DNA of 64,000 nucleotides from Acidimicrobiia bacterium (GTDB lineage Bacteria; Acidobacteriota; Terriglobia; Bryobacterales; Bryobacteraceae): NCBI GenBank assembly GCA_016871315.1, contig VFZE01000029.1, positions 1 to 64,000 of the forward strand, read 5' to 3'. Shown piece by piece: positions 41,846 to 51,852 of this stretch (position 1 is its first letter; each line of letters starts with the position of its first letter). The notes under the pieces were generated by a model. It saw only the letters and a program-made list of their open reading frames with translations, ran no database searches and was not told where the DNA came from. The position numbers and the translations under genes were made by a program.

Positions 41846-42190
41846 GTGAGTGTTAAACTGACCACACGCCAAGTCGGCGACGTTACGGTGATCGATGCGG
41901 ATGGCCGCATCACTCTTGGCGAGGGTTCCACCGCCTTCCGGGAGAAGATCAAGGAGCTGCTGGGGGCCAATAACAAGAAGATCCTCGTCAACATGGCCAA
42001 CATCACATACATCGACAGTTCGGGAATCGGCGAATTGGTTTCCAGTTTCACCACCACCACCAACGCCGGCGGAGCCCTGAAACTGCTCAGCCTCGGCAAA
42101 CGGGTGCAGGACCTGCTCCAGATCACCAAGCTCTACACCGTTTTTGAAACCTTCGACGACGAAGCCGCTGCCGTCCGCAGCTTTTCCTGA
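41846..42190 (+). CDS. STAS-domain anti-sigma factor antagonist
   Basis: The 114-residue protein (GTG start) is a single STAS domain of the SpoIIAA/RsbV type: VGDVTVIDADGRITLGEGSTAFREKIKELL, ILVNMANITYIDSSGIGELVSS with the Ser pair that the cognate kinase phosphorylates, and LLSLGKRVQDLLQITKLYTVFETFDDEAAAVRSF. In the unphosphorylated state it sequesters the RsbW-like kinase. The gene order kinase then antagonist supports a partner-switch module. A GGAGG site lies about ten bases before the GTG. Confidence 0.92.
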   Translation: MSVKLTTRQVGDVTVIDADGRITLGEGSTAFREKIKELLGANNKKILVNMANITYIDSSGIGELVSSFTTTTNAGGALKLLSLGKRVQDLLQITKLYTVFETFDDEAAAVRSFS

Positions 42191-42303
42191 GGTCCTCGCC
42201 GGCTCCAGGGCCGGCTGTGCCAGGATGATTCCCGGAGAAGATGGAGGCCGTTTCCTCCACTTTCTTGTTGCCGGGGTCCCCGCCGGAGATGGAGTGGAGT
42301 AGC

Positions 42304-42948
42304 TTGACGAAGACGACGCTGGTTCTGGCCGTGGAAGAGCAGTTGATCCGCGACGCTCTGGCCTCTCTGCTTGACGGCGGCGGCTACGAAATCGTGGGCG
42401 CTTGCGGCGACGGCCTGGAGGCCCTGCGCATGGTACAGCGTTTGCGCCCGCAAGCAGCGGTATTCGATCTCGATCTCCCCAAGCTCCATACCATGGAGGT
42501 TCTGGCCAAGCTGCAGTCCCTCTACCTGGGTGTCCGGATGCTCGTTATTTCCGGCCACCGTGACCGCAAAACGGTGCTCGAGGTGCTTCGTTGCGGCGCC
42601 AGTGGCGTCGTGCTGCGTTCCGGACCGGCCCAGCATTTGTTTGAAGCGCTCTCGCAAATCCTCCGCGGGGGAATCTACATCACGCCCCTGCTGAATCTGG
42701 AGAAGATCTTTGTCACCGCCGGAATCGGCGGGGAATCGGATCCGCTCAGCCGGCTCAGCACCCGCGAGTATCAGGTGTTCTCCATGCTTGTCGAGGGCGT
42801 GCGGCCGAAAGAGATCGCCGCGCGGCTGGATCTCAGCCCGAAAACGGTGGACACCTATCGCGCCAGTCTCATGAAAAAGCTGAACATTCATGACGTGCCG
42901 GGCTTGGTGAAATTCGCCATGCGCCGCAGCCTCACCAGCTCCGCCTGA
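42304..42948 (+). CDS. NarL/LuxR-family response regulator with atypical receiver
   Basis: The 214-residue protein has an N-terminal receiver (phospho-acceptor Asp55 in AAVFDLDLPK) and a C-terminal LuxR helix-turn-helix (LSTREYQVFSMLVEGVRPKEIAARLDLSPKTVDTYRASLMKKLNIH). The receiver departs from the norm: the acidic pair is Glu11-Glu12 instead of Asp-Asp, and the conserved switch Lys position reads Arg (VVLRSGP). Phosphorylation may therefore differ. No histidine kinase gene is adjacent. I chose the TTG at 42304, preceded by GGAG. The longer start at 42241 would add an unlikely N-terminus. Confidence 0.82.
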   Translation: MTKTTLVLAVEEQLIRDALASLLDGGGYEIVGACGDGLEALRMVQRLRPQAAVFDLDLPKLHTMEVLAKLQSLYLGVRMLVISGHRDRKTVLEVLRCGASGVVLRSGPAQHLFEALSQILRGGIYITPLLNLEKIFVTAGIGGESDPLSRLSTREYQVFSMLVEGVRPKEIAARLDLSPKTVDTYRASLMKKLNIHDVPGLVKFAMRRSLTSSA

Positions 42949-43012
42949 CGCCCCTTATGGTAAGCTAACAGCTTGCGGCCCCCGTTGCCGCAGCCAGAGA
43001 GGTAACTCCCCC

Positions 43013-43714
43013 TTGGACAAATTCACACGCAAGGAACTGAAGGCCGACAAGTTTGCCGAGGAAGTCAGCCATTCGATCGAGTTCTTCACCACACACCGCC
43101 GCCAGAGCATCATCTACGGCGCCGCCGCGCTGGCTTTGATTCTGGCGATTGCGGGCGGTTACTACTATCGCCAGAGCCAGCACAAGGCCCGCCAGGAAGC
43201 TCTTGCACAGGCCCTCCGCGTTCATGAAGCGGTCGTCGGTCCGGGCAATCCCGATGATCCCCGCGCCAGTTTCCCCACCCGCGAAGCCAAGGATCTGGCC
43301 CAGCGGCAGGCCTTTCTTCTGGTAACCACCAGGTACCCCTCTTCGAACGAGGGCGCCACCGCCCACTTCCACCTCGGCCACTTGGCCAGCGAAAAGGGCA
43401 ACCTGGCGGAGGCCGAAAAGCACTTCCGCGAAGCCGCCAAGAGGGGCGACAAGGTGATCGCCTCCACGGCAAACTACTCGCTGGCGCAAGTCCTGGTTGG
43501 CATGCACAAATATCAGGACGCCGAAAAGCTGCTGCGCGACCTCATCGCCAATCCCACCATTCTGGTGTCCAAGGAGCAGGCCACCATCGAGCTGGCCCGT
43601 CTCATCGCGCGAACCAAGCCGGCCGAGGCCCGCAAGATGCTCGAGCCGATGCAGCAGGATAAGAACCAAGTGGTTGTGCGCAACGCCGCCGCGGCGCTCG
43701 GCGAGCTGCCCTAA
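43013..43714 (+). CDS. YfgM-like tetratricopeptide membrane protein
   Basis: The 233-residue protein starts with TTG. It has a cytosolic segment, a single membrane helix (SIIYGAAALALILAIAGGYYY, near residues 32-53) and an extracytoplasmic TPR stretch: ATAHFHLGHLASEKGNLAEAEKHFREAAKRG, ANYSLAQVLVGMHKYQDAEKLLRDLI. This layout matches YfgM/TPR_21 proteins (PF09976), chaperone-linked partners of the Sec translocon that act on outer-membrane proteins. The dGTPase gene follows after 15 bases. Confidence 0.75.
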   Translation: MDKFTRKELKADKFAEEVSHSIEFFTTHRRQSIIYGAAALALILAIAGGYYYRQSQHKARQEALAQALRVHEAVVGPGNPDDPRASFPTREAKDLAQRQAFLLVTTRYPSSNEGATAHFHLGHLASEKGNLAEAEKHFREAAKRGDKVIASTANYSLAQVLVGMHKYQDAEKLLRDLIANPTILVSKEQATIELARLIARTKPAEARKMLEPMQQDKNQVVVRNAAAALGELP

Positions 43715-43729
43715 TCGCCGCCTCCGGAC

Positions 43730-44860
43730 ATGAATGCTCCGCTTGGCAGGCTACGATTTCCTGTCGAAGCCAGCCGCGGTCGGCGCTATCCAGAACCGGC
43801 TCACCCCTACCGCAACGAATTCCAGCGCGACCGTGACCGCATAGTTCATGCCCGCGCCTTCCGCCGCCTGGAGGATAAGACACAGGTCTTCACCGCCGGC
43901 ATCTCGGATCATTTCCGCAGCCGCCTCACACACACCATCGAGGTTGCCCAAATCGCCCGCACCACCGCTTGCGCTCTGGGGCTGGATGAGGATTTGACCG
44001 AGGCGCTCGCCCTGGCCCACGACTTCGGTCATCCGCCCTTTGCCCACGCCGGCGAAGAGGAACTGAACCGCCAGATGCAGCGGTTCGGGCAAGCCTTCGA
44101 TCACAACCTGCACGCCCTCCGCCTGGTGGAGTCGTTCGAGAACCGCTACGCTCGCTTCCCGGGCTTGAATCTGACCTTCGAGGTGCGCGAAGGCATCGTC
44201 AAGCACTCCATGGATTTTCAGCCCGGCCAGTTTCCCGGCCTCGAAGAATACCTGCCTGGTCTGCGTCCGCCCTTGGAAGCCCAGCTCATTGATCTTGCCG
44301 ACGAGATCGCCTATAACACGGCCGACTTGGACGACGGATTTTCGGCCGGACTGTTCACTATGGAGGATATCGCGGCCGAGATTGCTCACTACGCCGAGAT
44401 CCGCGACATCGTGGAAACACAGTTTCCCGGCGCGCCGCTGGTGGTGCGGTTCCTGGAGGCGCTGCGCATGCTGATCGACCACCTGGTGACCGCGCTCATC
44501 GAGGGCACCGCGCGCGCAACGCTCGACTCCGGCGCCGGTGATCATGAAGCCCCCCGCCGCCATCCCGTCCGCCTCGCCTGCTTTCCCGCTCCCGCGCTGG
44601 AAACCAACCGCGCGCTGAAGCTATTCCTTCACCGCAGGCTGTACAACAGTCCGAAGCTTGTGGAAGAGCGCAAACGGAGCTGCCAGAGCGTGGCCGCGCT
44701 GTTCCAGTTCTTTCTCGACAACCCGGGCCGCATGCCGGCGCCCTACGATGACCTGGCCCGCCGCCAGCCGCTTCACCGTGTCGTTTGCGACTACATCGCC
44801 GGCATGACCGACGGCTTCTTCCTGCGCACGTGCCGTCAGTTCCTGAAACCCCTCTGCTAG
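43730..44860 (+). CDS. dgt: deoxyguanosinetriphosphate triphosphohydrolase-like protein
   Basis: The 376-residue HD-domain protein hydrolyses dNTPs to deoxynucleoside and triphosphate. It has the family opening NEFQRDRDRIVHARAFRRLEDKTQVF, the first metal His in SRLTHTIEVAQIAR, the HD pair in ALAHDFGHPPFAHAGE, and DLADEIAYNTADLDDG with the last ligand Asp. The length fits the shorter, Deinococcus/Thermus-type subgroup of dGTPases. Its physiological role is dNTP pool control. It lies 15 bases downstream of the YfgM-like gene on the same strand. Confidence 0.92.
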   Translation: MNAPLGRLRFPVEASRGRRYPEPAHPYRNEFQRDRDRIVHARAFRRLEDKTQVFTAGISDHFRSRLTHTIEVAQIARTTACALGLDEDLTEALALAHDFGHPPFAHAGEEELNRQMQRFGQAFDHNLHALRLVESFENRYARFPGLNLTFEVREGIVKHSMDFQPGQFPGLEEYLPGLRPPLEAQLIDLADEIAYNTADLDDGFSAGLFTMEDIAAEIAHYAEIRDIVETQFPGAPLVVRFLEALRMLIDHLVTALIEGTARATLDSGAGDHEAPRRHPVRLACFPAPALETNRALKLFLHRRLYNSPKLVEERKRSCQSVAALFQFFLDNPGRMPAPYDDLARRQPLHRVVCDYIAGMTDGFFLRTCRQFLKPLC

Positions 44861-44892
44861 GATGGTCTTTCACCGCCGCGCCGCACTCATCC

Positions 44893-45519
44893 ATGGAAAC
44901 CTGCCGCCTCTGCGAAATCAAAAGGCCCCGCCGATTCTGTCCCGCGCTTCATGGCGATATCTGTGGGCCCTGTTGCGGAGAGCAGCGCGAGGTTACCCTA
45001 GACTGCCCCCTTCACTGTGAGTACTTGCTGGAGGCCCGGCGGCGCGACAGGCTGCCTGATATCGACCCGCGTCAGTTTCCCCACCCCGATATTCGCGTGA
45101 CCGAGCTTTTCCTTCGTGAAAACGGCGACTTGCTGGTATTCCTGGCCCGCTCTCTGCTGGAAGCCACCGTCACCACCCAAGGCGCATCCGACAACGACGT
45201 GCGGGAAACGCTGGAGGCGCTGGTCAAGACCTACCGTACCCTCGACACCGGCCTCGTCTACGAAACAAGGCCGTCCAATCCGTTTGCCGCCACAATTCAG
45301 GCCAAACTGCAGGCGGCCATGCAACATTACCGCGACCAGATCCTTCAGGCCTCCGGCATGCACAGCGTTCGCGACTCGCAAATCCTCGGCCTTCTCGTCT
45401 TCCTGCAACGCATGGAGATCCAGCACAACAACGGCCGCCGCCGTGGCCGGGCCTTCCTTAGTTTTCTTCTCGAACACTTCCCGGCTTCCCGTGAGACGCC
45501 TGGTCTGGTATCTCCTTAG
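44893..45519 (+). CDS. Cys-rich N-terminal domain protein of unknown function
   Basis: The 208-residue protein begins with a compact cluster of nine cysteines and two histidines in its first 45 residues (CRLCEIKRPRRFCPALHGDICGPCCGEQR and LDCPLHCEYLLEARRRD), which look like one or two zinc sites. A helical remainder follows with PHPDIRVTELFLRENGDLLVFLARSLLEA and a long C-terminal helix. No family name is known to me. The zinc knuckle and the helices suggest a nucleic-acid or protein-binding regulator. It has its own ribosome site and lies between dgt and a chelatase-like gene. Confidence 0.6.
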   Translation: METCRLCEIKRPRRFCPALHGDICGPCCGEQREVTLDCPLHCEYLLEARRRDRLPDIDPRQFPHPDIRVTELFLRENGDLLVFLARSLLEATVTTQGASDNDVRETLEALVKTYRTLDTGLVYETRPSNPFAATIQAKLQAAMQHYRDQILQASGMHSVRDSQILGLLVFLQRMEIQHNNGRRRGRAFLSFLLEHFPASRETPGLVSP

Positions 45520-45560
45520 CCGCCCCTCCTGCTCCTTTTTTCTAAACTGAAAGGAGGTTT

Positions 45561-46019
45561 ATGGCCGCTCTGGACAACCCGTCCAAACAGATCCTCTGCG
45601 CCGTGCCCGGCGCGCCCGAGGCCAGTGGAGACGTGGAGACCGGGATAATCATCTTCGCGCATGGCTCTGCGATGGAGAGCGCCAATGTAGCCGTCCGCGA
45701 AGTTGCCATCCGTTTCGCCGCCGAAGGCGGTTATCCACTGGTCGAGCCGGCCTTCCTCGAACTCGGCCGGCCCGACCTCGCCGGCGCAGTCGGCAAGCTC
45801 GCCGCCCAAGGCGCGGAGCGGATCATCGTAGTTCCCTACTTCCTGACGCTCGGCAAGCACTTGCAGCGCGACCTGCCACGGCTGGTGAAGGAAGCCGCCG
45901 AACGGCACCCCGGCGTTGCCATCGAGACCACGCCGCCGCTTGATGGTCATCCTTCGCTGTCCACCATCCTCCTCGACAGAGTGCGTGAGGCTATGGACCC
46001 GTTACAATCAAGAGAATGA
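45561..46019 (+). CDS. CbiX/sirohydrochlorin-chelatase-like protein
   Basis: The 152-residue protein shows the CbiX fold: IIIFAHGSAMESANVAVREVA with the chelatase His, YPLVEPAFLELGRPDLAGAVGKLAAQGAERIIVVPYFLTLGKHLQRDLPRLV. It is a short, single-domain member (CbiXS-like) that inserts a divalent metal, probably cobalt or iron, into sirohydrochlorin or a related tetrapyrrole. The second metal-binding His of HxxxH is not obvious in that position, so the metal may differ. AAAGGAGG lies at ideal distance from the ATG. No cobalamin genes lie near. Confidence 0.78.
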   Translation: MAALDNPSKQILCAVPGAPEASGDVETGIIIFAHGSAMESANVAVREVAIRFAAEGGYPLVEPAFLELGRPDLAGAVGKLAAQGAERIIVVPYFLTLGKHLQRDLPRLVKEAAERHPGVAIETTPPLDGHPSLSTILLDRVREAMDPLQSRE

Positions 46020-46243
46020 AATCGCGCGCGAAGCGGGCGCTGATCCTCGTCAGCGCGTGCCTTTTGGTCTTCTTTTCCGTCGCCCTCATCCTGACGCGCA
46101 TCATTCCGGGACCGCACGGCCAGAAGGATTATCTCGTCATCGGCACGCTGGCCACTTTCGCCTCTCTCGTTGTTCTGTTCGTTGTCCTGCTCACCACCTA
46201 CATCAAGGATCCCACCGTTTTCTTTAAGCGCCGCAAATCCTGA
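46016..46243 (+). CDS. small two-helix membrane protein
   Basis: The 75-residue protein has two hydrophobic helices (ALILVSACLLVFFSVALIL, residues about 8-27, and YLVIGTLATFASLVVLFVVLLTTYI, about 39-63) with basic ends. No motif identifies it. It starts inside the end of the chelatase-like gene (4-base overlap), so the two are co-transcribed. It resembles small accessory membrane subunits, but the partner is unknown. Confidence 0.65.
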   Translation: MKSRAKRALILVSACLLVFFSVALILTRIIPGPHGQKDYLVIGTLATFASLVVLFVVLLTTYIKDPTVFFKRRKS

Positions 46244-46271
46244 AAAACCCGTTCCGGCCTATAATGCCCGT

Positions 46272-47369
46272 ATGAAACATGCGATCTCCCGACGTGACTT
46301 CGCGCTGGCGTCGCTGGGCGCTTCGGCCTCCGTCGCCCTCGCCCAAACCGCCCAGACCTCCTCCCGCGCCGATGCCTCGCGCCTCTCCATGCCTGGCCTC
46401 TTTCGCGGCCGTGTCGTCGCCGTCCACCACCCCGCCGACGCGGTGCCCGCCATGTTCGAGCGCGGCATGCGCGAATTGACGGGCGCGCCCGACAAGACCG
46501 CCGCCTGGAAGCTCTTCTTCGAGCCCGGCGATGTCGTCGGCATCAAACTCAACCCGGTCGGCATGCCCTACGTCATCAACCGCGCCGATGTGACCCGCGA
46601 GATCATCGCCGGACTGGAATCGGCCGGCGTCAAGCGCCGCGACATCGTCGTCTATGACCGCTACCGCGCCCAGTTCCTCAAGGCCGGTTTCGACAAGTTC
46701 CTTCCCCAAGGCGTCCGCTGGACCGCCGCCGCCGAAGATTACGAGAACATCCAGTTGGCTATGGAAGGCTACGATCCGGATCACTACATGGACATGGCGC
46801 TGGTGCAGCCCGGCCAGGTCCTGAACAGCCCCACCCACCGCCGCAGCTACGCCGCACGCTTCATTTCCAAAGAGGTCAACAAACTGATCAACGTGCCGCT
46901 GCTCAAGGATCACCAGTCAGCGGGCGTCACGCTCGCCCTCAAGAACCTCTCTCATGGTCTCGTGAACAACGTCCGGCGTTCCCATTCCTCCAACACGCTC
47001 AACGCCTGCGGCGCCTTCATCCCCGCCGTGGTCGCCATGCCCGTGATCCGCAACAAGACGGTACTCCACATCATGGAGGGAATCCTCGGCCTCTATCACG
47101 GCGGCCCGGGCTCCAACAACAGAAAGCAGTTTGTCTGGAATCACCACACCCTTTATTTCGCCACCGATCCGGTGGCGATGGACCGCGTCGGCTGGGACGA
47201 ACTTGACCGCAAGCGCGTCTCCGTGGGCATGAAGAAGATCGCCGAGGACCTGCCGGACAGCTTCAGCACCTTCCTGCGCCGCCAGCCCGAGCATGTCGAG
47301 ATCGCCGGCGCCATGGGCCTTGGCGAATGGGATGAAAAGAAGATCGAGCTGCGGAAGGTCAGCCTCTAG
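46272..47369 (+). CDS. DUF362-domain protein, exported
   Basis: The 365-residue protein has a twin-arginine-like leader (SRRDFALASLGASASVALAQ). The DUF362 fold follows: GDVVGIKLNPVG, VTREIIAGLESAGVKRRDIVVYDRY, KLINVPLLKDHQSAGVTLALKNLSHGLVNNV, and HTLYFATDPVAMDRVGWDELDRKR. DUF362 proteins are often associated with iron-sulfur or corrinoid biochemistry, but this branch has no ferredoxin motif. It appears in genomes of this type next to Gfo/Idh enzymes. TATAAT lies six bases before the ATG, suggesting a leaderless transcript. Confidence 0.82.
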   Translation: MKHAISRRDFALASLGASASVALAQTAQTSSRADASRLSMPGLFRGRVVAVHHPADAVPAMFERGMRELTGAPDKTAAWKLFFEPGDVVGIKLNPVGMPYVINRADVTREIIAGLESAGVKRRDIVVYDRYRAQFLKAGFDKFLPQGVRWTAAAEDYENIQLAMEGYDPDHYMDMALVQPGQVLNSPTHRRSYAARFISKEVNKLINVPLLKDHQSAGVTLALKNLSHGLVNNVRRSHSSNTLNACGAFIPAVVAMPVIRNKTVLHIMEGILGLYHGGPGSNNRKQFVWNHHTLYFATDPVAMDRVGWDELDRKRVSVGMKKIAEDLPDSFSTFLRRQPEHVEIAGAMGLGEWDEKKIELRKVSL

Positions 47370-47372
47370 CGC

Positions 47373-48098
<726 letters not shown>

Positions 48099-48101
48099 TG
48101 G

Positions 48102-49433
48102 TCAGCCTCGCTTGCGTACCTTGTCTCCATCCTTCAGCTCCGGCGCCGGGCTCAGGATCAGCTCTTCTCCTCCGATCAGCCCCTCCTCAATCCGCATGCC
48201 TTGCGGCGTGATCCCCGCCGTCTTCACCGTCCGCTTCACCGCGCGTCCATCCAGCAACACAAATACCGCGTTGTCCCGCACTGCCGTGGAAGGCACAAAG
48301 ATCAGCCCCGGCGCGCCCACCGCGCTGGATCTCTGGCTTTCTTCGGCCACAAACGCGACGCTCGCGTTCATCTCCGGCCGCAGGTAGGAATCCGGATTAT
48401 GAACCTTCACCTTCACCTGCACCGTCGCCTTCTGCCGGTTCGCTTCCGGGCTCATCTCATCGATCACCCCGTCATAGCGCCGGTCCGGATACGCATCGGT
48501 GGTCACCACTCCCTTTTGGGTTGGGCTCAGCCGCGCAAAGTCGTTCTGATTAATGTCCAGCTCCACCTGAAGATCGTTCAGATCGGCCAGCGACACCACG
48601 TAGCCCTTGGCGCCGCGTTCCCCCACAAAGCTCGTGGTGACAAACTCGCCCACCTCCACCACGCGCTCCAGGATCGTGCCGGTGACCGGTGCGCGGATGA
48701 CCGTGTTTTCCAATTGCGTCTCGTAAAAGGCCAGCTGCCCCTTGGCCTGCTGAATCTGTCCGCGCACCTGGTCGATCACTTCCTTGCGCGGGCCGATCCT
48801 CACCAGCTCGAAACTCTTTTCCAGCGAATTCACACGCGCCAGCTGACCATCGTGGCGCGCCTTGGCGTCGTCATAGGCCTGGATCGACATCACCTTTTCA
48901 TCGGTGAGCTTCTTCACGCGCTCCAGATTCACCTTCGCATTGGCAAGATCCGCGCGCGCCTGCTCCAGATTCGCCTTCGCGACGGCGATCTCCTCCGGCC
49001 TTGAACCGTTCAGCAACTCCTCAAGGCGAGCCTCAAGCGCCGCCAGGTTGCCCTTGGACTGTTGCAGCTGCGCGCGGTATTCGTCGTCTTCCAGCCGCAC
49101 AATCACCTGGCCCTTGCCGACCCGGTCGCCTTTCTCGACGCCGATCCATGCCACCTTGCCCACCACTTTCGAGGCCAGTTGAATCTTGTGGTGCGCGATG
49201 ATGTATCCCGTGGCGTTCAGGATCACCGGCCCGGCGCTCGCCACCTGTTCCGCCGTCACCCGAACCGTCTCCACTTCCACCGCCGCGTTCACACGCTGAT
49301 AGACCGTCACGAAAAGCCCCAGCAACACGAACAGAAGAATGCCGCCTAAAATCCACCTCACCGCCCAGCGTGATGGCTCTCCGGCGTTCTTCTCGGACTT
49401 ATCTATGCGCAGGCCGCTGAGATCCTTGTCCAT
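48102..49433 (-). CDS. HlyD/MacA-like periplasmic adaptor (membrane fusion protein)
   Basis: The 443-residue protein has one N-terminal membrane helix (WILGGILLFVLLGLFVTVY), a lipoyl-like domain (GKVAWIGVEKGDRVGKGQVIVRLEDDEYRAQLQQ), a long coiled-coil hairpin (LEARLEELLNGSRPEEIAVAKANLEQARADLANAKVNLERVKKL) and a beta-barrel domain (VIRAPVTGTILERVVEVGEFV). It should bridge the inner-membrane ABC permease to an outer-membrane channel. No tolC-like gene is present in the window, so the channel must be encoded elsewhere. It is cotranscribed with the flanking permease and ATPase genes. Confidence 0.9.
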   Translation of the reverse strand: MDKDLSGLRIDKSEKNAGEPSRWAVRWILGGILLFVLLGLFVTVYQRVNAAVEVETVRVTAEQVASAGPVILNATGYIIAHHKIQLASKVVGKVAWIGVEKGDRVGKGQVIVRLEDDEYRAQLQQSKGNLAALEARLEELLNGSRPEEIAVAKANLEQARADLANAKVNLERVKKLTDEKVMSIQAYDDAKARHDGQLARVNSLEKSFELVRIGPRKEVIDQVRGQIQQAKGQLAFYETQLENTVIRAPVTGTILERVVEVGEFVTTSFVGERGAKGYVVSLADLNDLQVELDINQNDFARLSPTQKGVVTTDAYPDRRYDGVIDEMSPEANRQKATVQVKVKVHNPDSYLRPEMNASVAFVAEESQRSSAVGAPGLIFVPSTAVRDNAVFVLLDGRAVKRTVKTAGITPQGMRIEEGLIGGEELILSPAPELKDGDKVRKRG

Positions 49434-49438
49434 TCACC

Positions 49439-50605
49439 TTACCCTTGCCGCAGCGCCACCAGAATCTGCTTGCGCGCCGCCGAACCGGCCGGGAACAGGC
49501 CGCCGGTGGCGCCCATGATCAGCGAGAAGAGCAAACCCACCATCATGATCTGCGGCGTAATCTCGAACTGAAACGAGATTTCGCTGAACGTGACGAAGCT
49601 CCCGATCGCGGTCTGCATATTGTTCAAAGGCAGAACCAGCAGGCAGCCAAGCAGGCCCCCGAGCAGCGACAGCAGCAGCGACTCGATAAAAAAGCTGGTC
49701 AGTATACCCAACCGCGAAAACCCCAGCACGCGCAGCGTCCCGATCTCGGCCGCCCGCCGGGCGACCGCGGCATACATCGTGTTCATCGCCGCGAAGCTGG
49801 ATCCAATGGCCATGATCACCGCCACGAAGGTTCCCACGATCTGAATCGGCGCCGCCGAGCTGGTTTGCGCCTCGTAATAGGCCTTCTCCGCTTGCGCGTC
49901 GAGATTCAGTCCCCGGTCGCTCGACAACTCGTTCATCAGTGCCTGCATCGAGACCTGATCGGCCGCCCGCACCAGAATCGAGCTGAGCGCGCTCTGCCGG
50001 CCCTGGTCGGCCGCCAGCTGATTGAGGTCGACAAACATCTCGCTGCTGGCCGCCGAGCGGCCCGCATCCACCACTCCCACAACTTCCCAATAGCCTCGCC
50101 CGAATTCGATCTTCCGCCCCATCCGCGCCATCGGGTACCGCTCCGCGATGCCACGCCCGACGACGATCTCGCGCTGCCCCGTGCGGAACATCCGTCCTTC
50201 CACCAGCCGGGCATCCTCGCGCATCGCCATTCCCACCGCCGTCAGCCCTCTTACGGTTATGTTGATGCCCGCCGGGTTCTCTGGGCTTTCCAATACCACT
50301 ACCGTAATCAACTCCTGCGACACCCTCGGCTCGCCTTGGGCGTTCTTCGCGATCCCCGGCTTGGCCTTCACCGTTTGGAACTGCTCCGGCGTGGTGATGG
50401 AATTCAACTCCGCGGTGGAACCTTTCCGCGTCACCAGCACATGCAGCGGATGCGCGCTTGCCTGTAAAGAGGTGCGCAGCCCCTGCACAAGAGCCGCCAC
50501 GCTGAGCAGCACCGCCACGGTGAGGGCAATCCCCAACGCCGTCATTACCGTCGTCGTCTTCCGCACGGTCAGATTCCGCAAATTGTAGGTGAGAGGTATT
50601 TTCAT
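49439..50605 (-). CDS. FtsX-type ABC transporter permease
   Basis: The 388-residue permease follows the MacB pattern: an N-terminal membrane helix ([24 protein letters not shown]), a large periplasmic domain of about 210 residues ([12 protein letters not shown] to YYEAQTSS), and three C-terminal helices in an FtsX domain ([71 protein letters not shown]). It should transmit ATP-driven movement across the membrane. The ATG at 50605 was chosen because the longer frame overlaps the upstream permease gene. Confidence 0.9.
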   Translation of the reverse strand: MKIPLTYNLRNLTVRKTTTVMTALGIALTVAVLLSVAALVQGLRTSLQASAHPLHVLVTRKGSTAELNSITTPEQFQTVKAKPGIAKNAQGEPRVSQELITVVVLESPENPAGINITVRGLTAVGMAMREDARLVEGRMFRTGQREIVVGRGIAERYPMARMGRKIEFGRGYWEVVGVVDAGRSAASSEMFVDLNQLAADQGRQSALSSILVRAADQVSMQALMNELSSDRGLNLDAQAEKAYYEAQTSSAAPIQIVGTFVAVIMAIGSSFAAMNTMYAAVARRAAEIGTLRVLGFSRLGILTSFFIESLLLSLLGGLLGCLLVLPLNNMQTAIGSFVTFSEISFQFEITPQIMMVGLLFSLIMGATGGLFPAGSAARKQILVALRQG

Positions 50606-50624
50606 TGCCTTTTTCCGCGGGCTC

Positions 50625-51785
50625 TCAATCGGTAAACCGCAGCGCCTCCACGATCGGACGGCGTGATGCGTTATAGGCCGGCACAACGCAGCTGAGAATG
50701 CCGATTGCCGCGGCCACGCCCATCGCAATCAGCGCCACCGGCGGCGGAACCGTGATCCGGCTCATGTCGGTGAACATCGACGGCGACTCGCGCAGCACGG
50801 CGCACAGCCCATACGCCAGCCCCAGCCCGATCCCTCCGCCCAAAATCGACATCGCCACCGATTCGCCCATGAGCAAACCCATCACCGCGCCGGGCGTGTA
50901 GCCCAGCGTCTTGAGGATCCCCACTTCGCGCACCCGCTCCCGCACCGACATCGCCATCGTGTTTCCCGCCACCAGCAGGATCGTAAACGTCACCGCTCCG
51001 CAAATCAGCAGCAGGAACGCCTTCACATTGCCGAGGAAGGCGATAAAGCTGAGCTCGAATGCCTTCTCCGTCTCCGTTTTGGTTTGCAGCGGCGCGTTAC
51101 GGAACATATCGTCGATTGCCTTGGCCACCATCCCGGCATCCTCCACCCGCTCTAGCCGGACGCTGAAAGTTCCCACATGGTCCATCTGGCCCTGGGAGAG
51201 GCTCTCGTTCAAGTACTTGAAGTGGAAAAACATGTTCTCGTTGTCCCGGTCGGCATCATAAATGCCCCGCACGGTGAGTTGTAGCTTGACGGGAAATATG
51301 TCCCCTGCCAGCACCACCCGCATTCCCGGTCTCATGTTGTGCCGCGCGGCGGTCTTCCGTCCCACGATGCAAGCGGTCTGCTCGGACAGAAATGCCTTCC
51401 ACTGATCTTCGGACATCTTGTATTCCGGAAAGTTGGTGGAGAGTTTCTCCGGATCCACCGCGAACCGCGCGAAGAAATTCGCCGGGTCCCGCGCATCCTT
51501 ATACGTGCCCCCGAACCACTGAAACACCATCACGTCCTTCACGCCGTTCACTCCCGCGATGCGCTGCTTGTAACTCAACGGAAGCGGATTAGCCAGCGAC
51601 ACCCGGTTGCGCACAATCAGCCGCAGCGCCTGTTCCTCCGGGGCTTCACTGTGGAAAAAGGAATGGTACAGCGCCATCAGCACCCCCAGCAGGCACAGCG
51701 ATACCGCGATGCTGAGTATGGTCAGCACACTGCGGCGCTTGTTCCGAAGGCTATTCTTGAAGATAAGAGACAAGTGGCGCGACAT
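50625..51785 (-). CDS. FtsX-type ABC transporter permease
   Basis: The 386-residue permease begins the operon and parallels the next one: an N-terminal helix ([26 protein letters not shown]), a long periplasmic domain ([19 protein letters not shown] to [10 protein letters not shown]), and a C-terminal FtsX region ([69 protein letters not shown]). The two permeases probably form a heterodimer. The gap to the next gene is 19 bases. It is divergent from tadA, with 67 bases between. Confidence 0.9.
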   Translation of the reverse strand: MSRHLSLIFKNSLRNKRRSVLTILSIAVSLCLLGVLMALYHSFFHSEAPEEQALRLIVRNRVSLANPLPLSYKQRIAGVNGVKDVMVFQWFGGTYKDARDPANFFARFAVDPEKLSTNFPEYKMSEDQWKAFLSEQTACIVGRKTAARHNMRPGMRVVLAGDIFPVKLQLTVRGIYDADRDNENMFFHFKYLNESLSQGQMDHVGTFSVRLERVEDAGMVAKAIDDMFRNAPLQTKTETEKAFELSFIAFLGNVKAFLLLICGAVTFTILLVAGNTMAMSVRERVREVGILKTLGYTPGAVMGLLMGESVAMSILGGGIGLGLAYGLCAVLRESPSMFTDMSRITVPPPVALIAMGVAAAIGILSCVVPAYNASRRPIVEALRFTD

Positions 51786-51852
51786 GGGAACTACTCACAT
51801 TTTACGCCACCACTCGAAAATAAGTTCCCGCAACGGATGAAAGGCGCCTAAT

